In this document: positions 1 through 7,637 of the stretch, one piece after another
Layout of the letters: every line of letters starts with the position of its first letter
How positions within the stretch are numbered: the first letter of the stretch is position 1
DNA from: Rhodococcus sp. 105337
Lineage (GTDB): Bacteria > Actinomycetota > Actinomycetes > Mycobacteriales > Mycobacteriaceae
Assembly: GCF_012844225.1 (NCBI RefSeq)
Contig: NZ_JABAGQ010000012.1
Coordinates: 1-64,000, forward strand
Direction of reading: 5' to 3'
Length of the DNA stretch: 64,000 bases
Program-made: the position numbers and the translations under genes
The notes under the pieces: generated by a model
What the model saw: the letters and a program-made list of their open reading frames with translations, nothing else
The model's database searches: none
Told to the model about the DNA's origin: nothing

Positions 1-71
1 GGAAGCTAAGCCCCATTGCGCCGATGGTACTGCACTCGACAGGGTGTGGGAGAGTAGGACACCGCCGAACA
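1..71 (+). rRNA. rrf: 5S ribosomal RNA, 3' part
   Basis: The first bases match the 3' half of an actinobacterial 5S rRNA: the GGAAGCTAAGCC loop region and the terminal GGACACCGCCGAACA. The 5' half and the rest of the rRNA operon lie before the window. A strong hairpin terminator follows directly, so this is the end of the operon. Confidence 0.93.
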
Positions 72-80
72 CCCGTTTGC

Positions 81-111
81 TGAAGGCCCCCAACTGTGTT
101 GGGGGCCTTCA
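81..111 (+). terminator. rRNA operon terminator
   Basis: TGAAGGCCCCCA pairs with TGGGGGCCTTCA around a short loop, just after the 5S end. A T-rich tract (TTTTTT near 127-132) follows. Confidence 0.85.
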
Positions 112-175
112 GTGTTTGGTATGCAGTTTTTTCTGTATGCAGTGTTTTGCAAGCCGGCTCAGCCGGAAGGTGTTG

Positions 176-206
176 TCGAGGGGGCCACGAAATGTGGCCC
201 CCTCGA
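176..206 (-). terminator. Hairpin terminator of the GIY-YIG gene
   Basis: A perfect 13-bp stem (TCGAGGGGGCCAC with its complement) closes a 5-base loop GAAAT. It lies 17 bases beyond the stop of the minus-strand gene. There is no clear U tract, so it may act as an intrinsic or a blocking hairpin between the convergent rRNA operon and this gene. Confidence 0.6.
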
Positions 207-222
207 CTGCTTTCAGGCGGGA

Positions 223-1380
223 TTACGCCTTGGGCTTCGGCCGGGCGACCGGGCGGGGCAAGGCGCGCGTGAGGCGCGGCGCCCATCCGTGCGACGGCCA
301 TCGCTTGAGCCCCAAGCGATCCGGACTGAGGCGTGTATCGACGAACTTGGGCTCGAGGTCCGGATCGGATTCACCGAAGAAGCGGTAGAGAACGGTGCCG
401 CCGTTCTCCTCACTGCGCCCCGCGGCTTCCCACCGCGTCGCCCGGTATACCGCGCGAACGATGTTGTCGGCCACCACGATGATCGGCAAGCCGTCGATGC
501 CGCGCGCTGCCGTACCGGCCGGCCACGGCCTCGATGCCAGGGCGCGAACCTGCGCCGCGTCGGCGTTCTTTGCCTCGTTGATGCGGAGGACGACGCACGG
601 TGTCGGTAATTCCGGTGCGGGAGTCGCCGAATACTGGCGTACAAGTTCGGAGATCGGGATCGCGGTGCGGTCCGCCTCCGAAACATCCGTCGTACCCGCG
701 AGATTGGTGAGAATGCACTCACCCCTGTGCGGCTCGATCAATCCGAGCGCAGCGATCACTGCCTGCGCGGTGACGTCCGCCGTGTGGTCGGCGTCGGACT
801 TCGGGTTGAGCCGGTCGGCCACTACGTAGTGGTCCACGGAGTAACCCGAGTCGTAGATGGCCTTGATACGGCGGAGTGCCGCCTCGGTTTCCGGGGTCGC
901 CGGTGGTGCTTTCTCCCCGGCTTCGGCGAGTTTGTGGGTTTCTCCGAGGGCTGACCAGACCAGAGTGAAGATCCGATTTCCACGTCCGGTTCCGATGTAG
1001 ACGATGCTGCGATCGCGCGGATCGAGCAGGGCGTAGACATACGCACCGAGCTGGTCGATCACAGGCTGCGGCATCGGCTGGGGAGTCGGGGTGCGGTCGT
1101 CTACCTGAGCGACGATCGCGCGCAGCACGGTGAGGCGGAGCGACACGGGCACCCTGCCGGCGGAACCGCCGAACAGTTCGCGGTTGGCCGCATCAACGGT
1201 GCCGAAGGTGCGCCCGGCGTGCTTGCTGAGCGCGCCGAGAGCCAGAGTGAACTCTTCGAGCCTCTGGCGGGGATCGTCTGCGGTGTCGGGCAGCTCATTG
1301 CTGGTCAGAAACATCTGGATCTCGGGAGATTCCAGCAAAGTTTGGGCAATGTTCAGAGGAACTGTCCACACGGTACGCAT
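223..1380 (-). CDS. GIY-YIG (LEM-3-like) nuclease-domain protein
   Basis: A 385-residue protein with a GIY-YIG-type core at about residues 112-240. It has YVY at 114-116, YIG at 128-130 and the conserved basic/Asn patch GRGNR at 132-136, followed by a CILTNLAGT segment typical of LEM-3-like members. A C-terminal part (about 265-325) carries the VYRATRW motif often attached to this subfamily. GIY-YIG domains cut DNA or RNA using one metal ion, but the substrate of this bacterial subfamily is not known to me. The first 110 residues show no recognised domain. A TAGAGT box (1387-1392, minus strand) ends 6 bases before the ATG, suggesting a leaderless mRNA. It sits alone, convergent to the rRNA operon. 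The domain call is fairly sure; nuclease activity is inferred. Confidence 0.72.
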   Translation of the reverse strand: MRTVWTVPLNIAQTLLESPEIQMFLTSNELPDTADDPRQRLEEFTLALGALSKHAGRTFGTVDAANRELFGGSAGRVPVSLRLTVLRAIVAQVDDRTPTPQPMPQPVIDQLGAYVYALLDPRDRSIVYIGTGRGNRIFTLVWSALGETHKLAEAGEKAPPATPETEAALRRIKAIYDSGYSVDHYVVADRLNPKSDADHTADVTAQAVIAALGLIEPHRGECILTNLAGTTDVSEADRTAIPISELVRQYSATPAPELPTPCVVLRINEAKNADAAQVRALASRPWPAGTAARGIDGLPIIVVADNIVRAVYRATRWEAAGRSEENGGTVLYRFFGESDPDLEPKFVDTRLSPDRLGLKRWPSHGWAPRLTRALPRPVARPKPKA

Positions 1381-1671
1381 GGTGCGACTCTAGGCCAATA
1401 CCGATGGCCGAGTGCCCCTCCGCGCACAGTCCACAACAGTCGATGCTGCCGGTCCACGCGCCACCGACGACGCCGAGGCCACGTTCGATTCCCCAGGACC
1501 CCTAGCGGCGTCCGGATTGCCCGAACTTGTCGTACGCGGGAAAAGGGGCGCGCCGTCGGCGCGAGGATTTGCGCCGGTCGAGGAGATTCGCGCGGGCGCG
1601 GGAACCCTCTGAGGTGCCCAATAACGGCACCGCTGCCTCCCCGCCGACGGTCGTCGCTTAACGTATAGCTC

Positions 1672-2283
1672 GTGAGCATCCCAGCCTCTGATGCCGCGGG
1701 TTCTGCGGCGAGTACAGCGTCGGCATGGCCCGCGCTTCTCACCTGGCGAGCGCTGGACGCGCCCCGTATGGAATCTGTGCGCGTGCAGCTCAACGGCCGC
1801 CGGATCAAAGCGTCCGGTCGCATCGTGGGTGGCGCGTGCGACGACCATCCCGCATTCAGCGCGTCCTACGACCTGGTGACCGACGAAAACGGCGTCACGC
1901 GCCGGCTGTCCGTGCGGACCACCGTCGCGGCGGGTGAGCGACACATGTCGATCAGCCGTTCCGAAGAGGGCATCTGGATGGTCGACAACGGCACCCAGCA
2001 CCAACGTTCCACGTTCGGTGGGGCGCTGGACGTCGATGTCATCCTCAGCCCGTTCTTCAATGCGCTGCCGATCCGGCGATACGGACTGCAGTCGGGCTCC
2101 GCGGACCTCGAGGTCCCGGTGGTGTACGTGAACCTCGTCGACCTGGGCGTGCAGGAAGCTGCCGTGATGTACAGCAGCGCGTCCGACGGCATCCATGTGC
2201 TGTCGCCCGTGTCGACCTCGTCGGTGACCGTCGACGCGGACGGATTCGTCGTGGAGTACCGCGGGCTGGCCGAGCGGATCTAG
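1672..2283 (+). CDS. Putative glycolipid-binding protein (PF06475 type)
   Basis: A 203-residue protein without signal peptide or membrane segments that resembles the putative glycolipid-binding family (formerly DUF1089). It shows the alternating beta-strand pattern of a barrel, and an N-terminal stretch LLTWRALDAPRMESVRVQ that is typical of the family. The role in the cell is unknown; members are soluble and were proposed to bind glycolipids. The start is GTG at 1672, with TAACGT (1659-1664) ending 7 bases upstream and no Shine-Dalgarno, consistent with leaderless translation. It converges on the amidase gene and the two stop codons overlap (2280-2283). Confidence 0.7.
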   Translation: MSIPASDAAGSAASTASAWPALLTWRALDAPRMESVRVQLNGRRIKASGRIVGGACDDHPAFSASYDLVTDENGVTRRLSVRTTVAAGERHMSISRSEEGIWMVDNGTQHQRSTFGGALDVDVILSPFFNALPIRRYGLQSGSADLEVPVVYVNLVDLGVQEAAVMYSSASDGIHVLSPVSTSSVTVDADGFVVEYRGLAERI

Positions 2284-3626
2284 CCGTCGGCTGTTTCCAC
2301 CGCGAGGGCGACCGCAAGCGCCGTGGACTCGGCGGGGTGGCTCCCGTGTCCGCCGGTTCCCGCGGTGAGTCCGACCACCTGCAAGCCGATCGGTCTCGTG
2401 CCGCCGCCCGGTGCGGGTACCGACAACGCGGGTACGCCGAGGACGCTGAAGGGAATGCAGTGCTCGAGCAGCGGCCTCCGCAGAGCCAGCGGATCGCTGT
2501 TCTGGGGTGCCGAACGGATGCCGGTCGTCGCGGTGACCAGCGCGTCGAGTCCTTCCGCTTTCCGCAGGCGATCCAGGACGTCGCGGCGCAGGCGTGAGAC
2601 CGTCCGTACCGCGCGCACGTACTCGTAGGCGGGCCGGTCCCGCTGGGCTGCCAGTAGCGACGCCGTGGCGGGCTGGTAGCGCTCAGGGGTCGACTCGAAC
2701 CACTCGCGGTGGGTGTCGTAGGCCTCCGAGCCGGTGACGACGGGATACACCTCGAGAAGCTCCTCGGTTTCCGGGAGCGTCACCTCGACCACCTCCGCAC
2801 CGAGGTCGGTTAGTGTGCGGCACGCGGCGTCGACTGCTGCCTCGAAGTCCGGGTCGGGGAAGTCCCAGATGCTGCCGCGGAGACGACCGATGCGGAGCCC
2901 GGACACCGGGGTCCGCAGGTGCGCGATGCCCGGGATCGCACCCCACGCGAGCGCGACGTCCAGCGTGTCCGCGGCGAGCAGACCCACGTGATCGAACGTC
3001 GTCGACAACGGGAATGCCCCGTCGACGGGTAGTGCTCCGTGACCCGGCTTGAAACCGGCGATTCCGCACAAGGCGGCCGGGGTGCGCACACTGCATCCGG
3101 TGTCGGTGCCGAGGGCGACGGGGACGATCCCGCGCGCCACCAGAACCGCCGACCCCGACGACGAGCCGCCACTGATGAGCCCGGGTTCGTGCGGATGCGC
3201 AGCGGGCCCGGAAGCATTGACGAGACCCGTCGGACCGTAGGCGAATTCGTGAAGGTGGGTCTTCGCGACGATGATCGCGCCCGCCTCCCGCAACTTACGA
3301 ATGATGCGGGCATCGGTCGTCGCGGGCGGCGCATCGTCGAGCACGGCGCTGCCGCAGCGGGTGGGCATGCCGGCGACGTCGATGTTGTCCTTGACCGCAA
3401 CTGCGACGCCGTGCAGCGGGCCTATCCAGTTCCCGGCCGCAATCTCCGAGTCGGCGCGTGCCGCAGACTCGAGGGCGGCCGCGTCGTCGCGGGCCGCGAC
3501 GATGTTGTGCCACGGCGTGCCGTCGAGCGCGTCGAGGTCGGCCAGTACCTGTCGTACGTGTTCGGTCGGCGTCAGCTTGCCGGTCGTGAGCGCGGAGGCG
3601 ACGTCGCGCAAGGTCATCGGGTCCAT
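2280..3626 (-). CDS. Amidase (amidase-signature family)
   Basis: A 448-residue amidase-signature enzyme that should hydrolyse an amide or carbamoyl bond. The Ser-cisSer-Lys triad is visible: Lys79 in VAVKDNIDV, the GGSSSGS motif at 153-159, and the nucleophile Ser179 in GTDTGCSVR (the second Gly of the usual GTDTGGS is Cys here). The length is normal for the family. The substrate cannot be read from the sequence; there is no GatB or GatC nearby, so it is probably not GatA. The start codon lies inside the 3' end of tyrA. ATG 3626 has GGAG 4 bases upstream, while ATG 3617 would give an ATGA overlap with the tyrA stop. Both choices imply co-translation with tyrA. Confidence 0.85.
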   Translation of the reverse strand: MDPMTLRDVASALTTGKLTPTEHVRQVLADLDALDGTPWHNIVAARDDAAALESAARADSEIAAGNWIGPLHGVAVAVKDNIDVAGMPTRCGSAVLDDAPPATTDARIIRKLREAGAIIVAKTHLHEFAYGPTGLVNASGPAAHPHEPGLISGGSSSGSAVLVARGIVPVALGTDTGCSVRTPAALCGIAGFKPGHGALPVDGAFPLSTTFDHVGLLAADTLDVALAWGAIPGIAHLRTPVSGLRIGRLRGSIWDFPDPDFEAAVDAACRTLTDLGAEVVEVTLPETEELLEVYPVVTGSEAYDTHREWFESTPERYQPATASLLAAQRDRPAYEYVRAVRTVSRLRRDVLDRLRKAEGLDALVTATTGIRSAPQNSDPLALRRPLLEHCIPFSVLGVPALSVPAPGGGTRPIGLQVVGLTAGTGGHGSHPAESTALAVALAVETADG

Positions 3627-4558
3627 ACCTCTCCGCGACGCCCGGCCTCGCGGAGCACGGTCAGCCAGTCACCCTCCCCGGGGACGACGCCGGTGACAGA
3701 GACGCGCTTCTGCTGGTCGTACCGGGCGCGGGCGTCGAATCCGGCCCGGGTGAGGTCGGTGGTGCTGCCGTCGGCAAGCTGTTCCCGCGCGGCCGACAGC
3801 ACCTCGAGGGTCTCGTCGAGTGCCACGAGCAACGCTGAGGCGTTGGCCTCGCACATCGCGTCGACGAGTGCCGGAGCGGTCGCTGCCACGCGGGTCCCGT
3901 CGCGGAACGAGCCCGCAGCCAATCCGAGGGCCAGATCGCCACCGGCGGCCCCCGCCAGCGCGAGGGCTTCGGCCAGCACATGCGGCAGGTGCGAGATCCG
4001 GGCGACCGCCGCATCGTGTTCGGCGGACTCGGCCGGCACGACGACCGAGCCACAGTCGAGCGCGAGGTCCGCGACGGCCTGCCACACCTCGGGGTCGGTG
4101 CCGTCGTCGACCGTCACCACCCACACGGCGTCACGGAACAGCTCGACGGTGCTCGCGGCCCAGCCCGACTCGGCGGTGCCGGCCATCGGGTGACCGCCGA
4201 CGAAACGCCTGGACAAGCCGTGTGCGGCGACGGCGGCCGCCACTTCCGACTTGACGCTGACGACATCGGTGAGCGCGACATCCGGTGCGTGTTCGGCGAT
4301 CGCCTCGAGGATGCTCCCGACCGCCGGCATCGGGACCGCGATCACCACGATCGCGTTCGCATCGGCGGCGCGTTGGAGCGTCGCAGTCAAGTCCGTGCTC
4401 GCGTCGAAACCCAGATCGCGGGCCGAGTGCACGACTTCCGGCGAGCGGTTGTACCCCCATGCTTGGCGGCCGGTCGCTGCCGCTGCGCGGAGAAGCGATC
4501 CACCGATCAGGCCGAGGCCGAGGACACATACGGGCGGGGCGAACGTAGCGGTAGGCAC
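3614..4558 (-). CDS. tyrA: Prephenate dehydrogenase
   Basis: Converts prephenate to 4-hydroxyphenylpyruvate in tyrosine synthesis, using NAD(P)+. The 314-residue protein opens with a Rossmann fold (GLGLIGG, residues 14-20), and has the conserved GGHPMAG stretch and the all-helical dimerisation half. No ACT domain follows, so feedback control through ACT is absent. GTG 4558 is chosen because longer frames would run into the divergent gene at 4625 and GGAG lies just before it; that spacing is tight, so the start is uncertain. It overlaps the amidase downstream and shares a 66-bp divergent promoter region with the TadA-associated gene. Confidence 0.88.
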   Translation of the reverse strand: MPTATFAPPVCVLGLGLIGGSLLRAAAATGRQAWGYNRSPEVVHSARDLGFDASTDLTATLQRAADANAIVVIAVPMPAVGSILEAIAEHAPDVALTDVVSVKSEVAAAVAAHGLSRRFVGGHPMAGTAESGWAASTVELFRDAVWVVTVDDGTDPEVWQAVADLALDCGSVVVPAESAEHDAAVARISHLPHVLAEALALAGAAGGDLALGLAAGSFRDGTRVAATAPALVDAMCEANASALLVALDETLEVLSAAREQLADGSTTDLTRAGFDARARYDQQKRVSVTGVVPGEGDWLTVLREAGRRGEVWTR

Positions 4559-4624
4559 CGCTCCAGGTTGGCATATTCGGGCGCGGGCTTCATTCGCGGG
4601 ACGAGGCAGACTACCGTTGCGCGC

Positions 4625-5161
4625 ATGGCTGCACAACGCGTAGGGAACAAGAGCCCTTCGGTGAGTTCGATCGAGGACCTCGACGGTTTTGCCGTCGCCG
4701 TGACGCGTGAAGACGGACTCTGGAAGTGCCGCGCACTCTCGGATGCGGCATTGACGAGCCTCGAGACGGCCGTGACGGAGTTGCGGGAGCTCCGCAGCTC
4801 CGGCGCCGTGTTCGGCTTGCTGAACGTCGATGACGAGTTCTTCGTCATCATCCGGCCCGCACCGTCCGGAACGCGGATCCTGCTGTCCGACGCCACGATG
4901 GCGATCGACTACGACATTGCGGCCGATATTCTCGACGCACTCAATGTCGACATCCCGGACATCGATCCGGACGAGCTGGACGACGTGGAGCCGTGGGAAG
5001 AAGGTGACCTGGGGATTCTCAAGGACATGGGTCTACCGGAACCCGTGCTGTCCGTGATCCTCTCCGAGACGGATCTCTATCCCGACGAACAACTCGAGGA
5101 GGTCGCACAGCGCCTCGGGTTCGACGATGTGTGGGCCGCTGCGCTGGACAAACTGCGTTAG
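4625..5161 (+). CDS. tRNA adenosine deaminase-associated protein
   Basis: A 178-residue acidic protein of the actinobacterial family found directly upstream of tadA. It has the VDDEFFVIIRPAP segment and a very acidic middle (DIDPDELDDVEPWEEGDLG). Its biochemical role is unknown; its invariable pairing with tadA suggests help in, or control of, A-to-I editing of tRNA-Arg. The stop TAG abuts the ATG of tadA (TAGATG), so the two are translationally coupled. TACCGT (4612-4617) ends 7 bases before the ATG and there is no Shine-Dalgarno, pointing to a leaderless transcript. Confidence 0.85.
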   Translation: MAAQRVGNKSPSVSSIEDLDGFAVAVTREDGLWKCRALSDAALTSLETAVTELRELRSSGAVFGLLNVDDEFFVIIRPAPSGTRILLSDATMAIDYDIAADILDALNVDIPDIDPDELDDVEPWEEGDLGILKDMGLPEPVLSVILSETDLYPDEQLEEVAQRLGFDDVWAAALDKLR

Positions 5162-5638
5162 ATGGGGCTGCGCGACGACGAGAAACTGATTCGGGTCGCG
5201 CTGGACGCTGCGACCGCTGCGCCTGCCGGGGACGTTCCGGTGGGCGCGGTCGTGTTCGCGGCCGACGGCACCGAGCTGGCCCGGGCCGCGAACTCGCGTG
5301 AGGCCACAGGGGACCCCACCGCGCACGCGGAGATCCTGGCGCTGCGGGCGGCGGCGCGCGTGCACGGAGACGGCTGGCGTCTCGAGGGCGCAACCCTCGC
5401 GGTCACCCTCGAGCCCTGCACGATGTGCGCCGGTGCAGCTGTCCTGGCGCGCGTCGAGCGGATCGTCTTCGGCGCATGGGAGCCGAAGACCGGCGCTGCC
5501 GGATCGTTGTGGGATGTCGTGCGGGATCGCCGGCTCACTCATCGCCCTCAGGTGCGCGGCGGTGTGCTCGAGAACGAGTGTGCGACGGTTCTGGAGGAGT
5601 TCTTCCACGGTCGGCGCGACCCTCGTCCGGGGCTTTGA
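5162..5638 (+). CDS. tadA: tRNA-specific adenosine-34 deaminase
   Basis: Deaminates adenosine 34 of tRNA-Arg(ACG) to inosine. The 158-residue protein has the cytidine-deaminase fold with zinc ligands His55 and catalytic Glu57 in the HAE motif, plus PCTMC at 85-89 (Cys86, Cys89). The C-terminal region RGGVLENEC is typical of TadA rather than of free-base deaminases. It starts directly after the stop of its partner gene, and the next gene downstream is tRNA-Ser. Confidence 0.93.
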   Translation: MGLRDDEKLIRVALDAATAAPAGDVPVGAVVFAADGTELARAANSREATGDPTAHAEILALRAAARVHGDGWRLEGATLAVTLEPCTMCAGAAVLARVERIVFGAWEPKTGAAGSLWDVVRDRRLTHRPQVRGGVLENECATVLEEFFHGRRDPRPGL

Positions 5639-5684
5639 CCTGCCGATTTCAGTGCAGGCGCACCATCCGGTAGAGTCTTTTAGC

Positions 5685-5775
5685 GGTGGCGTGTCCGAGC
5701 GGCCTAAGGAGCACGCCTCGAAAGCGTGTGACGGGTAACCCCCGTCCGAGGGTTCAAATCCCTCCGCCACCGCCA
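5685..5775 (+). tRNA. tRNA-Ser (anticodon CGA)
   Basis: A class II tRNA with a long variable arm. The acceptor stem GGTGGCG pairs with CGCCACC, the discriminator is G, and CCA is encoded at 5773-5775. The anticodon loop CTCGAAA gives CGA, reading UCG. The T arm GGGTTCAAATCCC is present. A TAGAGT box at 5671-5676 is well placed as its -10 element. Confidence 0.95.
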
Positions 5776-5776
5776 T

Positions 5777-5813
5777 AAAGTCCCTCACCTGCATGCAGGT
5801 GAGGGACTTTTTT
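5777..5813. terminator. Bidirectional terminator after tRNA-Ser
   Basis: A perfect 34-base palindrome (stem AAAGTCCCTCACCTG and complement) has A's on one flank and T's on the other. It therefore works for the tRNA on the plus strand and the racemase gene on the minus strand. The racemase stop codon lies inside its T tract. Confidence 0.9.
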
Positions 5814-6582
5814 ATTGCGGGGCTGCCGACGTTTCGACCGCGGCGGTGCGAAACCCGGATCCGCGCCAGGTCGGCATCTCCCGAAGGCCCGCCGCGACTT
5901 CCAGCGCCGCGCGCCCGCCGAGCCGGGTGGAATCCAGAATCGGAAGCGGCGAGAGGTCAGGAGGCACGAGGAGTGGGATCTCGGTGCAGACCAATGCCAC
6001 CGCATCACACCCGAAGTCCGCGAGTCGTCCGATCAGGTCGATGAAGGAATCCCTCGTCTCGTCCCGGAAGGTTCCGTGTACCAGTTCGTCGAAGATTGCC
6101 GAGTGGACCATGGCCTGATCGTCGTCGGCGGGGCTGACGGCTTGGATGCCTCGCGCTGCCAATTCGCGGGGGTAGAGAGGACCCTGCATCGTGTAACGGG
6201 TTCCGAGAATTCCCACGCGTGTGTACTCGGCCCGTTCGGCGGCCGCTGCGACGGTGTCGACCAGGTGAAGGCCCGGAAGTGCGAGGTCGGCTCCTGGAGC
6301 CTCGAGCGCGAGGTGCGCGGTGTTGTCGGGACATATGAAGAAGTCGCATCCTGCCCGTGCGAGGCGGTCGACGCTGGTGGCGAGCACCGCGCGCACCGAC
6401 TCGTAGTCCGACGCCTCCCACGCCGGCATGCAGTGCTCGAACGAGATGCAGTCCATGGTGAGATCGGGGTGCGCCGGCAGGCCCTGCGCGGTGCTGTAGC
6501 CGCATATCTCCCGCCAGCAGAGAGACGCGCCCTCCCAGCTGTGGGCCAGGATTCCGATGTGTTTCGGATGAGTGCCTTCCAT
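5812..6582 (-). CDS. Aspartate/glutamate racemase family protein
   Basis: A 256-residue member of the Asp/Glu racemase fold. Both catalytic cysteines are present: Cys84 in FFICPDNTAH and Cys199 in VCTEIPLL. The protein should be a cofactor-independent amino-acid racemase of the aspartate-racemase type; the true substrate is not certain. ATG 6582 is preferred to GTG 6591 because AAGGTGG lies 5 bases upstream of it. It is a single gene, closed by the palindromic terminator it shares with tRNA-Ser. Confidence 0.83.
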   Translation of the reverse strand: MEGTHPKHIGILAHSWEGASLCWREICGYSTAQGLPAHPDLTMDCISFEHCMPAWEASDYESVRAVLATSVDRLARAGCDFFICPDNTAHLALEAPGADLALPGLHLVDTVAAAAERAEYTRVGILGTRYTMQGPLYPRELAARGIQAVSPADDDQAMVHSAIFDELVHGTFRDETRDSFIDLIGRLADFGCDAVALVCTEIPLLVPPDLSPLPILDSTRLGGRAALEVAAGLREMPTWRGSGFRTAAVETSAAPQ

Positions 6583-6628
6583 GAGTTCCACCTTGCCGGA
6601 ATTGCATCCGGGCGGTCAGGGGCGTCCG

Positions 6629-6687
6629 AAAAAAAGCCGACGCCGCAGTGGGGGAGCCGCCACTCCTGAATCCCACATGCGGCGTCG
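6629..6687 (-). terminator. Rho-independent terminator of the glycosyltransferase operon
   Basis: Read on the minus strand, a stem CGACGCCGCA with its perfect complement (plus inner GTGGG/CCCAC pairing) is followed by GCTTTTTTT. It lies 123 bases after the last glycosyltransferase stop and before the racemase start. Confidence 0.8.
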
Positions 6688-6809
6688 ATACCACACCCGA
6701 AAGGAACCGCGGTGATGCTAACCCGGCAACAGTCACATCGGGCAACTGGCTCCCGTTGACGGCTCGCGGTATCGGTGGGGAAGCTCTGAGAAGGGCGAAC
6801 AGTGCGGCG

Positions 6810-7637
6810 CTACTTGCTCGTGGGGACCCACCGCGTCGTCTCGTCGTCGAACCGGATCAACCCGCGCCCGGCGAAGGCGTCGAGCCAGCCACGCATCGGC
6901 CACCATCCCCATCGGTCGTGAAAGACGGTGGCGTTGGCCAGGATGTCGTGCAGTCGCTCGACCGGCGGATCCGACACCGGGTGATGCTGATGAAAAGCGT
7001 GGGCTCCGCCGACCCAGCGAAGCCCGACGCCGCGCTGCGCCGCGACCTGCCCGAAGTCGGTGTCCTCCCCGCCGTATCCCGAATAGTCGGTACAGAATCC
7101 GCCCACGCGGTGCCAGGTCGCCGCGGTGACAGCGAACGAGAGTGACCAGAAGAGCGTGTAGTCCTCACCGGTGACGACGTCACCGGCGCGCGGGTGGGGA
7201 CGGGCGGGATGCGGATCGATCAGCGCGTCCAGTGCATCCAGGTCGTACCCGCCGACCGGAGGCGGTGGCAGGTAGGTCACCGGACCGCACAGCAACGCCA
7301 CCTGGTGACGCGGATCGTTGCCGACCTCCTCGTAGCGGCTCACCAGATTCGTGGCCGGGATGCAGTCGACGTCCAGGAACACCAGTAACTCGGCGCCGAG
7401 TTCGAGTGCCCGCCGGGCGCCGAGGTTACGGGCTTCGGCCAGAGGCAGACGGCCTTCCGTCGGCTCCATCCACTGCACGTCCGCACCGGCGGCCCGGGTC
7501 AGCGAGAAGACCTCGCGATCGCCCATGGACACGACAACGTGCTGGTCGGGACGCCGGGAACCGCGTGCGAGCGCCGTCATCTGCCTGCGCAGGTGAGTGG
7601 TTCGGTGCGCTGCGATGGTCACCACGCCGACTTTCAC
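6810..7637 (-). CDS. Family 2 glycosyltransferase
   Basis: A 275-residue inverting GT-A glycosyltransferase. It begins VKVGVVTIAAHR, has the nucleotide-binding DVD motif (LLVFLDVDCIP) and the acceptor/catalytic region GGEDTDFG typical of the galactosyltransferase-like C-terminal part. Sugar donor and acceptor are unknown. GTG 7637 is chosen: it overlaps the upstream stop as GTGA and GAGGAGG lies 7 bases upstream. It is the third and last gene of the operon. Confidence 0.85.
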   Translation of the reverse strand: MKVGVVTIAAHRTTHLRRQMTALARGSRRPDQHVVVSMGDREVFSLTRAAGADVQWMEPTEGRLPLAEARNLGARRALELGAELLVFLDVDCIPATNLVSRYEEVGNDPRHQVALLCGPVTYLPPPPVGGYDLDALDALIDPHPARPHPRAGDVVTGEDYTLFWSLSFAVTAATWHRVGGFCTDYSGYGGEDTDFGQVAAQRGVGLRWVGGAHAFHQHHPVSDPPVERLHDILANATVFHDRWGWWPMRGWLDAFAGRGLIRFDDETTRWVPTSK

